This document shows positions 1 through 6,935 of a DNA stretch of 7,855 bases, one piece after another; the stretch's first letter is position 1, and each line of letters begins with the position of its first letter. Below the pieces are notes generated by a model. That model was given only the letters and a program-made list of their open reading frames with translations, was not told where the DNA came from and made no database searches. The stretch comes from Gammaproteobacteria bacterium (GTDB lineage Bacteria > Pseudomonadota > Gammaproteobacteria > HK1), in NCBI GenBank assembly GCA_020444775.1, contig JAGRHX010000420.1, forward strand, positions 1-7,855. The letters are read 5' to 3'. The position numbers were made by a program, and so were the translations under genes.

Positions 1-805
1 GGCCCAGCGCGATGCCGATCATGTTGATCGGCAGCACGTTGAGCACCGAACTCTCGACCGTGACGATCGCACCGTCGGGCACCGCACGCAGCATGTTCGC
101 CAGGTTGTAGATGTTAGCCTGGTCCATGCCACCACTGATAGCCACCCAGTTCATCACCAGCGGGCCCTTGTAGACACCGCGACGCATCATGCGCTCGATG
201 GTCTCGAAGCTGTTGATGTTGTAGACCTGGAATTCGCTCTGGATGCCTGCCTCGGTCAGCCGGCGGATGTGCTCCTCGACGAAGCTCGGGTTCGAGGGGA
301 CGATCATGTCCCGATACGTGGAGTACAGGTTGGGGAAGCCGCGCGACACACCATTGAAGTCATCCACGCCGGCATGTTCGGTGACATTCATCTGCGTGGT
401 GTTGACGGTCACGGTGACCTGATCCGGCTTGGGCGTGAGTTCGGCCAGCATGTGACGCGTGTCATCGGACAGCCATTTCGCCTCGCCATCGGGGCCTTCC
501 GGGGCGAAGCTGATCGAGCCGCCCACCTGGATGATCATCTCCGGTACCGCCTCGCGCACGCCGGCGATCAGCTCATTGAACTTGGAGAGCCGCTTGCTGC
601 CCTTGCCGTCGTCCTCGCGAACATGCAGATGCAGCACAGTGGCACCGGCCTCGTAGCAATCGACCGCCTTCTGGATCTGCTCGTCCATCGTGATCGGGAT
701 GTCTTCAGGGAAATCCGCCGGGATCCAGCCCGGCGCATAGGGTGCGGCCGTGATGATCAGCGGCTGTTGATTCTCGGGATACAGGTGGCCGTCGAGGAAG
801 TTCAT
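1..805 (-). CDS. BKACE family beta-keto acid cleavage enzyme (DUF849), C-terminal part outside window
   Basis: This is the N-terminal 268 residues of a BKACE enzyme; the gene runs off the left edge. Family members are cytosolic zinc TIM-barrel enzymes that react a beta-keto acid with acetyl-CoA, giving acetoacetate and a new acyl-CoA (the founding member, Kce, acts on 3-keto-5-aminohexanoate in lysine fermentation). Seen: an early strand with IITAAP (residues 17-22), the metal-binding HLHVRED block with His59 and His61, a QVGGS strand-loop near 93-97, and SEFQVYN with Glu191 where the family carries a catalytic Glu. The fragment ends at IALG, just before the expected HVRxGxED motif. The ATG at 805 follows a GGAG with good spacing, 33 bp after the dioxygenase stop, so it is probably co-transcribed with the dioxygenase and transporter genes. 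The family call is firm; the substrate is unknown because BKACE members differ widely in substrate. Confidence 0.93.
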   Translation of the reverse strand, partial: MNFLDGHLYPENQQPLIITAAPYAPGWIPADFPEDIPITMDEQIQKAVDCYEAGATVLHLHVREDDGKGSKRLSKFNELIAGVREAVPEMIIQVGGSISFAPEGPDGEAKWLSDDTRHMLAELTPKPDQVTVTVNTTQMNVTEHAGVDDFNGVSRGFPNLYSTYRDMIVPSNPSFVEEHIRRLTEAGIQSEFQVYNINSFETIERMMRRGVYKGPLVMNWVAISGGMDQANIYNLANMLRAVPDGAIVTVESSVLNVLPINMIGIALG

Positions 806-838
806 GGTGTCAATCTCCAGTCTTGGTCAATGTGCGGT

Positions 839-1690
839 TTAGTAGGGGGTGTCGCCGACGATGCCGGCGCGCTCCATCTTTCTCGGTGCGGGCCAGTAAT
901 CCATCACCGCGTAGTGCTGGGTCGAGCGGTTGTCCCAGATGGCGACGCTGTGGGGTTTCCAGCGAAAGCGCACCTGGTATTCCGGGATCGTGGCCTGGCT
1001 CTGCAGATGCTGTAGAAGCAAGGCGGCGCCTGGGGTCTTGTCGATGCCGAAGCGCACGTTCTCCGGGGTGTGGTAATTGAGAAAGTGCGTGGTGAAGCTG
1101 CTCACGAACAGCACCTTCTCGCCGGTCTCCGGGTGTGTTCGCACGACCGGATGCTCGGCCGGCGGGTTCTGGCGCCCCAGGGCCTGGCGCTTGTCGATGT
1201 CCATCACCGCGCCGAAGCTGTGCTCGATACTGCTGCTGGCGCGAAGGGGCTCGATCTTTCGCTTCAGTTCGTCGGGCAGCCGCTCGTAGGCCTCGACCAT
1301 GTTCACCCAGATCGTGTCGCCGCCCACCTCGGGGCATTCGATGCAGCGAAGCACCGCCCCCATGGGCGGCGTGCGCCGCCAAAGCCCGTCGCTATGCCAG
1401 TTGTTCTCGTACGGATTCTTCTCCTCGCTGCGGTAGATCTGCACCAATCCGGGATGCTCGGGATGGCTGCCAGCAACCGGATGCTCCTCGAGCGGGCCGA
1501 AGCGACTCGCCAGCGCGACGTGATCCGCCCGCGAGAATCGCTCCATATCCTGGTCACGAAAGAAAAGCACCCGATGCACCAGCAGTTGCGATTTGAGCTC
1601 CGAGAAGAGCGCGTCATCTCGCACTGCATCCTTGAGCGCGATGCCGGACACCTCGGCGCCGATCTTGCTGGTGAGTCGTTCGAACTTCAT
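839..1690 (-). CDS. TauD/TfdA family Fe(II)/2-oxoglutarate-dependent dioxygenase
   Basis: Cytosolic dioxygenase of 283 residues that would couple 2-oxoglutarate decarboxylation to hydroxylation of a substrate C-H bond. Seen: the metal triad His99-x-Asp101 (in NNWHSDG) and distal His259 (in STQHYAV). Arg270 lies 11 residues after the distal His, where the family binds the 2-oxoglutarate carboxylate, and Arg274 lies 15 after it. Length and metal-ligand spacing closely match E. coli taurine dioxygenase TauD as I recall it. His70 and Phe159, pocket positions in TauD, are also present, but the positions equivalent to Tyr73 and Asn95 are Ala and Glu here, so taurine itself is not assured. The ATG at 1690 is chosen because AAGGAG lies 9 nt upstream and the protein starts as the family does; the longer frame to 1771 adds a low-quality 27-residue tail. 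It lies between the TAXI protein and BKACE genes in the same direction. Confidence 0.93.
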   Translation of the reverse strand: MKFERLTSKIGAEVSGIALKDAVRDDALFSELKSQLLVHRVLFFRDQDMERFSRADHVALASRFGPLEEHPVAGSHPEHPGLVQIYRSEEKNPYENNWHSDGLWRRTPPMGAVLRCIECPEVGGDTIWVNMVEAYERLPDELKRKIEPLRASSSIEHSFGAVMDIDKRQALGRQNPPAEHPVVRTHPETGEKVLFVSSFTTHFLNYHTPENVRFGIDKTPGAALLLQHLQSQATIPEYQVRFRWKPHSVAIWDNRSTQHYAVMDYWPAPRKMERAGIVGDTPY

Positions 1691-1785
1691 GGCATGTCGC
1701 TCCTTGCGGCATGTGGGGCGCAGCCAAGCCGAGCCCCGGCTCGTCTGGGGAGACGCCGATCCGTTTGGCACCTCCCTAGCCAGGG

Positions 1786-2808
1786 TTACTTGGCTTCCGG
1801 AGGAATCTGCGCGGCAGGCACATCAAAGCCGGCTTCCTTGTAGTAGCGATAGGCGCCTGCATGCAGCGGGATATTGCTTTCCTTGAAGGCGGTTTCCTTC
1901 GTGATGACCTTCATCCAGTCGGCCGTCTGACGAAGATCGGCGATGTTCTCCCAGAGCGTCTTGGTCATCTGGTAGACGATCTTCTCGTCCAGATCCTTGC
2001 GCACGCCCAGACCCACCCAGGAGCCAATCGTCTTGACCTCCTCGTCGTTGGCCTGGTTGGTATAGGCATCCTTCGGAATCACCTCGACGGTGCGTCCCGG
2101 TAAACCCATCGCCGCCTTCATCGCCGGTTGCTCCCAGGCCTCGGCCGGTACACCCAGGATACGAATCTTCGACACCAGCGCGAACTGCTGGATGGACGGA
2201 CTCGGCAGCGTGGTGGGCGCGATGTAGACATCCATCTGTCGGTCCAGAAATGCAGTCTCGGCCGAGGCCCAGTCGAAGCGCATCACCTCGTAATCCTGCT
2301 CGGGCTTGAGCGTGGTGGCGCCCTCCATGATCTGCATGGCCACTTTGGTGGCCGCGCCGGCCGGCGGGCCCAGGAACACCTTCTTGCCCTTGAAGTCCTG
2401 AAGGGTTCGAATGCCCGAATCCTCGTAGACCACGATCTGGTATGGCCCAAGCGGATAGCTGATGATGTTGCGCAGATTCTTGTTCAGCTCCGGCGCATCA
2501 TTGACCTTGGCGAACATCGCCGTCTTGGTCTGCATAAAGTGGTTGACGGTGGGCGCTGACAGGAACAGATCGACCTTGCCCTTGGCCGCATCGACCGCCG
2601 ATTTGGTCGCTGGCTTGCCAACCGAAACCTGGATCTCGATCGGCAGATGCTTTTGCACCACCTGCGTGAACGCGATGCCGAACTGCCCGGGTGTCGAACC
2701 GGCGGGGAAGCTGTCCATGGTCAGGAAGGTCTTGCCCTGCGCGTGCACATTGCCGAAGCACAATGCCAGCGCGCCGATTGCGGCCATTTGGTTGATGCGT
2801 CGATTCAT
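1786..2808 (-). CDS. TAXI family TRAP transporter solute-binding protein (periplasmic)
   Basis: Periplasmic substrate-binding subunit (340 residues) of a TRAP (tripartite ATP-independent periplasmic) transporter of the TAXI class. It captures a solute, usually an organic acid or amino-acid-like anion, and passes it to the membrane subunit. Seen: a Sec signal peptide with basic MNRR start, hydrophobic core at about 8-20 and probable cleavage after VHA (residue 23); the FLGPPAGAA ligand-loop segment (145-153); a WVGLGVRKDL segment (264-273); and the C-terminal IPLHAGAYRYYKEAG block (313-327), characteristic of TAXI proteins. The ATG at 2808 has GAGGAAAG about 7 nt upstream; Met8 is possible but would cut off the basic N-region. 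It lies 97 bp after the fused permease, its expected partner. Substrate is not predictable from sequence. Confidence 0.95.
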   Translation of the reverse strand: MNRRINQMAAIGALALCFGNVHAQGKTFLTMDSFPAGSTPGQFGIAFTQVVQKHLPIEIQVSVGKPATKSAVDAAKGKVDLFLSAPTVNHFMQTKTAMFAKVNDAPELNKNLRNIISYPLGPYQIVVYEDSGIRTLQDFKGKKVFLGPPAGAATKVAMQIMEGATTLKPEQDYEVMRFDWASAETAFLDRQMDVYIAPTTLPSPSIQQFALVSKIRILGVPAEAWEQPAMKAAMGLPGRTVEVIPKDAYTNQANDEEVKTIGSWVGLGVRKDLDEKIVYQMTKTLWENIADLRQTADWMKVITKETAFKESNIPLHAGAYRYYKEAGFDVPAAQIPPEAK

Positions 2809-2905
2809 CTGTCTTTCCTCACTTTGATGACCTTCCCCGCAGAAAGGGAGCGGGCAATGGTCGGTGGATACTCTGTAAAGGGATGTGGCAGTTCCTTCCC
2901 GCGCG

Positions 2906-4873
2906 TCATCCGGCTATCTGGGCCGAGCGCGTACGCAGCAGGCCCCGGTCAGACGCAACGGCGGCGGCACCCAGTGCGATGGCCGGAAGCTGTATCTCCC
3001 ACATCACCATCAACATGGCGAAGCCAGCGATCACCCGCAGGCCCCGCGAGAGCGGCGACAACTTCTCGGTCTCGAACCCGCTCATCGCGGTCGTCAGCAA
3101 CCAGACCGCGAACGCGAGTCGGAACGCCGCCCAGACGAAGGCTTGAATCGTGAAGTCGTCCATCACCAGCAGCAGACTGGGTTCGTAGACGAAGAAGAAC
3201 GGAACGATGAAGCCCACCAGGGCCAGGCGCATCGAGGCCAGGCCGGTCCGCACGGGTTCGGCGCCCGCGATCGGCGCAGCGGCCACCGCGGCAAGCGCGA
3301 CCGGCGGCGTGATGGCCGATAGCACGCCGAAATAGAACACGAACATGTGTACGGACAGGTCGGGCAGGCCGAGCTTCTTCATGCCCAGCCCGAGCACCAG
3401 CACGATGATCATGTACGCGGGCAGCGTCGGCATGCCCATGCCGAGCACCAGGCATGATGCCGCCGCGAGGATCAGCGCAACGAACAACGTCGTATCGCCG
3501 ATCAGTGCCACCTGGGTGGCGAACTTCAGCCCGAGCCCGGTCAGCTCGAATACGGCCAGCAGGATGCCGATCGCGCCCACCGCCATCATGATGCGCGCGC
3601 CGGCCACCCCGCCCTTGGCCAGCGCCGCCAGCAGCATCGCCGGTTTCGCGCGCAGCTCGGGATTCAGGATGAGCGCTATCACGATAGTGGTGATACAGGC
3701 CCAGAACCCGGCCATCGAGGGAGACCGCCCCATCGCGAGCGTGATGATGATGGCGGCGAGCGGGCCGAAGAAGATCAGCGAACGGGGCTTGTCACCCGGC
3801 TCCAGCTTCTGGCGCTGATCGCGCGGCGTGGGCTCCAGCCCCAGGCGGCGAGCCTCCTGACCGATCGCCGCGAACAGGCTGCCGTAGTAGAACAATGCCG
3901 GTACCAGTGCGGCCAGCGCGATCACCTGATACGGCTGCCCCACGAGTTGGGTCATCAGGAAGGCGGCCGCCCCCATCACCGGCGGCATCAACTGGCCACC
4001 CGTCGATGCGGTCGCCTCGACCGCCGCGGCGAACGCCGGAGAGAATCCGCGCTGCTTGATCAGCGGAATCGTCACCACACCCGTGCCGACGACATTGGCG
4101 GTGACGCTGCCCGAGGACATGCCGAAGATGCTCGAGGCGACGACCGCCGCGTGGGCCGGCCCGCCCCGGGTACCACCTGTTGCGGCCAGCGCCATGCGGA
4201 TCATGGTGGCACCGGCCCCGCTGCCCTCGAGCAGCGCGCCGAAGACGATGAAGACCAGGATCAGCAGCACGACGATGCCGGTCGCGAAGCCGAATACCCC
4301 TTGCAGCCCGAACCAGATGATCTCCATTGAGAGTTCGAGACTGAAGCCCGAATGGCGAAAGATCCAGGGCAGGTCCTGCCCGAACAGACAGTAGAGCAGC
4401 GCGATCACGCCCACCGCACTCAGGATCAGGCCGAACGCGCGTCGGCTCAGCTCCAGCAGAACGATGATGGCGATCAGCGCGGAGGCCTGATCCCAGGGGC
4501 TGAACTGGACGACCAAGTTCTCGATATCGTCGATCTTGTGCAGGAAGTTCCAACACGCAAAGGCCAGCACGGCGAGCATCGCCAGATCGATACACCAGGC
4601 CAAGGACTCGACCGCCCGGTTGCGCCACGGCAGTTCGGCAGCCAGCGGCGAGGTGAAGGTCACGATTAGGGCGCAGGTCCACAGCACACCGGCCCGGATG
4701 ATCTCCGGGGCCAGATACTGGCCGACATAGGCAACGTAGATCGCGTGGATCGCGAGCAGCGCCGCCACCACCAAGCCGATGGCGCGCAACGTGCGCCCGA
4801 ACGCCGAGTTGGCCTCGGCGGCCACCCCGTCCTCGGGATCGTCAATGCCGATCTCTTTCCGTGCGTCGTTCAT
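2906..4873 (-). CDS. TRAP transporter fused permease subunit (4TM + 12TM, DctQM type)
   Basis: Inner-membrane permease of 655 residues in which the small (DctQ-like) and large (DctM-like) TRAP subunits are one polypeptide, the usual arrangement with TAXI binding proteins; transport is ion-gradient driven. Seen: an acidic cytosolic N-terminus (1-25), hydrophobic segments from about residue 30 to 163 (small-subunit part), then the large domain with GGTRGGPAHAAVVASSIFGM (233-252), the EATASTGGQLMPPVMGAAAF block (286-305), LGMGMPTLPAYM (477-488), FGVLSAITPPVALAA (515-529) and FFFVYEPSLL (559-568). All are hallmarks of the family, and the length is typical. The ATG at 4873 is supported by GAAGAG 6 nt upstream and by overlap with the stop of a short upstream ORF (ATGA); a longer in-frame start at 5029 would run through the promoter region. 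The TAXI gene follows. Confidence 0.95.
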   Translation of the reverse strand: MNDARKEIGIDDPEDGVAAEANSAFGRTLRAIGLVVAALLAIHAIYVAYVGQYLAPEIIRAGVLWTCALIVTFTSPLAAELPWRNRAVESLAWCIDLAMLAVLAFACWNFLHKIDDIENLVVQFSPWDQASALIAIIVLLELSRRAFGLILSAVGVIALLYCLFGQDLPWIFRHSGFSLELSMEIIWFGLQGVFGFATGIVVLLILVFIVFGALLEGSGAGATMIRMALAATGGTRGGPAHAAVVASSIFGMSSGSVTANVVGTGVVTIPLIKQRGFSPAFAAAVEATASTGGQLMPPVMGAAAFLMTQLVGQPYQVIALAALVPALFYYGSLFAAIGQEARRLGLEPTPRDQRQKLEPGDKPRSLIFFGPLAAIIITLAMGRSPSMAGFWACITTIVIALILNPELRAKPAMLLAALAKGGVAGARIMMAVGAIGILLAVFELTGLGLKFATQVALIGDTTLFVALILAAASCLVLGMGMPTLPAYMIIVLVLGLGMKKLGLPDLSVHMFVFYFGVLSAITPPVALAAVAAAPIAGAEPVRTGLASMRLALVGFIVPFFFVYEPSLLLVMDDFTIQAFVWAAFRLAFAVWLLTTAMSGFETEKLSPLSRGLRVIAGFAMLMVMWEIQLPAIALGAAAVASDRGLLRTRSAQIAG

Positions 4874-4950
4874 GCGAGACTCTTCGAACCCGTGTGGCCT
4901 ATGACGACGAGCGCCTGCGTTCGCATCCTTGTTGTTGGCTTCGAGTGCAT
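4870..4950 (-). CDS. Short leader ORF (26 codons) translationally coupled to the TRAP permease
   Basis: A short reading frame begins MHSKPTTRMR and ends GSKSLA. Its ATG at 4950 lies 5 nt after a near-perfect AGGAGG, by far the best ribosome-binding site in the window. Its TGA overlaps the permease ATG as ATGA, so ribosomes ending here can restart directly on the permease, whose own Shine-Dalgarno (GAAGAG) is weaker. The frame contains several codons that are generally uncommon in GC-rich bacteria (AGG, CGA, ATA). No similarity to a known peptide is recognised. It may be a leader that sets or regulates permease translation, or simply a coupling device; a chance ORF is possible, but the strong site and exact overlap argue against it. 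Confidence 0.5.
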   Translation of the reverse strand: MHSKPTTRMRTQALVVIGHTGSKSLA

Positions 4951-4955
4951 CGTCT

Positions 4956-4961
4956 CCTCCT
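4956..4961 (-). promoter_or_regulatory. Strong Shine-Dalgarno for the leader ORF
   Basis: Read on the minus strand this is AGGAGG, 5 nt before the ATG at 4950. No ATG, GTG or TTG in the permease frame lies at a usable distance from it, so it serves the short leader ORF rather than an extended permease. Confidence 0.7.
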
Positions 4962-4974
4962 GATCGAGTGACGC

Positions 4975-5003
4975 ATCGTAGGCGGGGACCGCACCATCGA
5001 ATT
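4975..5003 (-). promoter_or_regulatory. Possible activator-dependent promoter of the transporter/dioxygenase/BKACE operon
   Basis: Minus-strand TACGAT (4980 to 4975) matches four of six positions of the sigma-70 -10 box and would start RNA near 4968, just upstream of the leader Shine-Dalgarno. No good -35 box lies at the proper distance; instead the proximal 18-bp direct repeat (5001-5018) overlaps that region, the usual look of a promoter that needs an activator. This is an inference from spacing only. Confidence 0.3.
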
Positions 5004-5018
5004 GACTCATCGGGACAG
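5001..5018. repeat. Direct repeat copy 1 (candidate operator half-site)
   Basis: ATTGACTCATCGGGACAG. It matches the copy at 5022-5039 at 15 of 18 positions; the three differences are adjacent (positions 7-9). The start-to-start distance is 21 bp, two turns of the helix, so a protein could bind both copies on one face. It lies in the divergent promoter region, 128 bp from the permease start and 82 bp from the SDR start. Confidence 0.65.
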
Positions 5019-5021
5019 ATG

Positions 5022-5039
5022 ATTGACATTTCGGGACAG
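5022..5039. repeat. Direct repeat copy 2 (candidate operator half-site)
   Basis: ATTGACATTTCGGGACAG, the second copy, separated from the first by 3 bp. It contains TTGACA (5023-5028) on the plus strand, a perfect -35 hexamer, but no convincing -10 box follows at 16-18 bp, so a constitutive SDR promoter is not clearly supported. A conserved CGGGACAG core shared by both copies is the more likely recognition element. Confidence 0.65.
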
Positions 5040-5099
5040 GCCTTTCAACGAGCGACGGCGCCGTTGCCAGGACCCTTTCACTTCCGGATAGGAGCTCAG

Positions 5100-5864
5100 A
5101 TGACCGGTTCTTTCGAAGGTAAGGTCGCCGTCGTCACCGGCGCAGGTGCAGGTATCGGTGAAGCCACCGCATGGGCGTTTGCAAGGGCGGGAGCATCTGT
5201 TGCGCTCATCGACCGTGACGCTGGCGCCATCGGCGAGGCGCAGGAAGGGCTGCGCGCGGCCGGCTTTCAGGCCATCGGGATCCCCTGCGACGTGGCAGAC
5301 GCAACGCAGGTGCAGGCGGCCATCGCCAAGGTGCTGGATACCTATGGTCGGCTCGACGCGGCGTTCAACAATGCCGGCGTCAATTCAGACTCGACACGGC
5401 TTCACGACATTTCGGACGAAGAGTTCGATCGCGTGATGAACGTCAATCTGCGCGGCGTGTGGAACTGCATGAAGGCCGAGCTGCGACTGATGGTGGAGCA
5501 ACAGAGCGGCGCCATCGTCAACTGCTCGTCGATTGGAGGATTGAAAGGTTCGGTTGGGCGAAGCGCTTATTCCGCCAGCAAGCACGCGGTGATCGGCCTG
5601 ACCCGCAGCGCGGCCCTCGATTACGCCGGTCAGGGCATCCGCATCAACGCGGTCTGCCCGGGCCTGGTGAAAACACCGATGGCCATACAGGTGACGAAGG
5701 GCTACGACCCGGCGATCATGGAGCGAATGGTGGCCTTGGAACCCGTGGGTCGTTTCGGCGAAGCCGACGAGATTGCGCAGTCTGTTCTGTGGCTCTGCAG
5801 CCCCGAGGCCAGCTTCGTCGTCGGCCATGCGATGGTCGTGGACGGGGGGATTCTCGCGGGATGA
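5100..5864 (+). CDS. Classical short-chain dehydrogenase/reductase (SDR), probably NAD-dependent
   Basis: Cytosolic oxidoreductase of 254 residues, standard for classical SDRs, which interconvert alcohols and ketones. Seen: cofactor motif TGAGAGIG (13-20); Asp38 at the end of the second strand, which favours NAD(H) over NADP(H); Asp64-Val65; NNAG (90-93); and the catalytic set Asn116, Ser144, Tyr157 and Lys161 (YSASK), complete and correctly spaced. PG at 187-188 and the C-terminal VDGG are also typical. The ATG at 5100 is chosen because AGGAG lies 5 nt upstream and the protein begins just before the first strand; the frame open back to 4929 crosses the direct repeats and has no site. It is transcribed divergently from the transporter operon and shares its regulatory region, so it could supply the beta-keto substrate of a BKACE by oxidising a beta-hydroxy acid. 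That role is inference. Confidence 0.95.
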   Translation: MTGSFEGKVAVVTGAGAGIGEATAWAFARAGASVALIDRDAGAIGEAQEGLRAAGFQAIGIPCDVADATQVQAAIAKVLDTYGRLDAAFNNAGVNSDSTRLHDISDEEFDRVMNVNLRGVWNCMKAELRLMVEQQSGAIVNCSSIGGLKGSVGRSAYSASKHAVIGLTRSAALDYAGQGIRINAVCPGLVKTPMAIQVTKGYDPAIMERMVALEPVGRFGEADEIAQSVLWLCSPEASFVVGHAMVVDGGILAG

Positions 5865-5913
5865 CGCTCACGCACGCCTGCGCCACGAACCCTCGCCCGT
5901 CGTGACCCATTGA

Positions 5914-5939
5914 GCCATGGCGCAGAGCCGCGCCATGGC
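5914..5939. terminator. Hairpin between convergent genes, possible bidirectional terminator
   Basis: Perfect 10-bp inverted repeat GCCATGGCGC / GCGCCATGGC with a 6-nt loop, in the 99-bp gap between the SDR stop (5864) and the MDR stop (5964). No T-run follows directly on either strand; a short TTCTTTT lies about 12 nt further on the plus strand. A Rho-independent terminator is therefore not textbook, but position and stem strength make a termination or mRNA 3'-end protection role likely. Confidence 0.55.
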
Positions 5940-5963
5940 AAACCGAGATGCTTCTTTTCCCGT

Positions 5964-6935
5964 TCAAGGCACGAGCACGGTCGCGCCGATCGTACGACGC
6001 GATTCAAGCGCTCGGTGCGCCTCGGCCGCGGCTTCCAGCGCAAAGCTCTGATTCGGCTCACCCTTGATCTTGCCGGCGAGCACCATGCCGAACAGCTCGT
6101 CGGCCATCGCCAGCATCTGCGATCGAGGGGTCGCGTAGTGCACCATGGCGGGCCGGGTCACCCAGAGCGAACCTTTGGTCGCCAGCATTCTGGTGTTGAT
6201 CTCCACCGGCCCCGAGGTGGTGCCGTTGCTCACCAGGGTGCCGCGCACCTGCAGACTGTCGAGCGAGGCCTGCAGCGTATCTTTGCCGATCGAATCGTAG
6301 ACCACCGGTACCCCCTTGCCGTCGGTGATCTCACGCACCCGCTCCGCAATGTTCTCGCGGGTGCTCACGATGGTGTGCGCACAGCCATGCGCGCGAGCGA
6401 TCTCGGCCTTTTCATCGGAGCTGACCGTGCCGATCATCGTAACCCCGAGCGCACGCGCCCACTGGCAGGCAACGAGCCCTACCCCACCGGCGGCCGCGTG
6501 ATACAGGATGGTTTCACCGCCCTTTAGCGGGTACACCTGCCGGAACAAATATTGGGCGGTCATGCCCTTCATCATCAGCGCCGAAGCGGTGCGATCCGAA
6601 ACGCCATCGGGCAGCGGAATCAGCACATCGGCCGGCATCACCCGCACATCGGCGTAGGCGCCCTGCGGGCCAAGCAGGTAGCCGACCCTGTCACCCACCT
6701 GAACATCGGTGACACCCGGGCCGATCGCCTCGACCACGCCCACGGCATCCGACCCCAAGCCGTTCGGAAGAGGCAACGGATACTGGCCGGTGCGGAAATA
6801 CACATCGATGAAGTTCACGGCCACGAAATGGTGACGCACCCGGGCTTCTCCCGGGCCCGGGTCGCCAATCTCGGCCGTCTCAATTTTGAGTACCTCGGGA
6901 CCGCCGATCTCGTAGAAGCGGATCATCTTGGCCAT
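5964..6935 (-). CDS. Zinc-independent quinone oxidoreductase-type MDR (QOR family)
   Basis: Cytosolic NAD(P)H-dependent reductase of the medium-chain superfamily, 323 residues, close in length and motif order to E. coli QorA. Family reactions include reduction of quinones, enones and some enoyl-CoA thioesters. Seen: NFIDVYFRTGQYP (41-53) and the GLGSDAVGVVEAIGPGV block (59-75) of the GroES-like domain; HAAAGGVGLVACQWA (146-160), the nucleotide-binding AAxGGVG loop; and SNGTTSGP (236-243) in the substrate region. The zinc ligands of alcohol dehydrogenases are absent, as expected for QOR. The ATG at 6935 has AAGGA about 7 nt upstream and overlaps the hydrolase stop by 13 nt; Met4 at 6926 would form an ATGA overlap but has no well-spaced site. 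It is the last gene of the right-hand operon. Exact substrate is unknown. Confidence 0.93.
   Translation of the reverse strand: MAKMIRFYEIGGPEVLKIETAEIGDPGPGEARVRHHFVAVNFIDVYFRTGQYPLPLPNGLGSDAVGVVEAIGPGVTDVQVGDRVGYLLGPQGAYADVRVMPADVLIPLPDGVSDRTASALMMKGMTAQYLFRQVYPLKGGETILYHAAAGGVGLVACQWARALGVTMIGTVSSDEKAEIARAHGCAHTIVSTRENIAERVREITDGKGVPVVYDSIGKDTLQASLDSLQVRGTLVSNGTTSGPVEINTRMLATKGSLWVTRPAMVHYATPRSQMLAMADELFGMVLAGKIKGEPNQSFALEAAAEAHRALESRRTIGATVLVP

Noticed and set aside
269..1015. Long plus-strand ORF (248 codons) across the BKACE and dioxygenase genes
   Set aside because: It lies opposite two clearly recognisable minus-strand genes, spans their junction and shows no domain; long antisense frames are common in GC-rich DNA.
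810..1382. Minus-strand ORF of 190 codons inside the dioxygenase gene
   Set aside because: Same-strand out-of-frame shadow of the dioxygenase, rich in Arg, Gly and Ala, with no family features.
1691..1785. Short inverted repeats (1730-1743 and 1778-1795) between the TAXI and dioxygenase genes
   Set aside because: Arms of 5-6 bp, the first with only a 2-nt loop, and no T-run; not enough to call a terminator inside an apparent operon.
2836..2854. 5-bp hairpin CCCGC/GCGGG between the permease and TAXI genes
   Set aside because: Stem too short with a 9-nt loop; could be chance in GC-rich DNA, though an mRNA-processing site is not excluded.
4874..5029. 52-residue N-terminal extension of the TRAP permease
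   Set aside because: It would start in the direct-repeat region, has no ribosome-binding site, and reads as low-quality polar sequence; the start at 4873 fits the family.
4929..5099. 57-residue N-terminal extension of the SDR
   Set aside because: No ribosome-binding site, crosses the putative operator, and precedes a normal SDR start that has AGGAG at proper distance.
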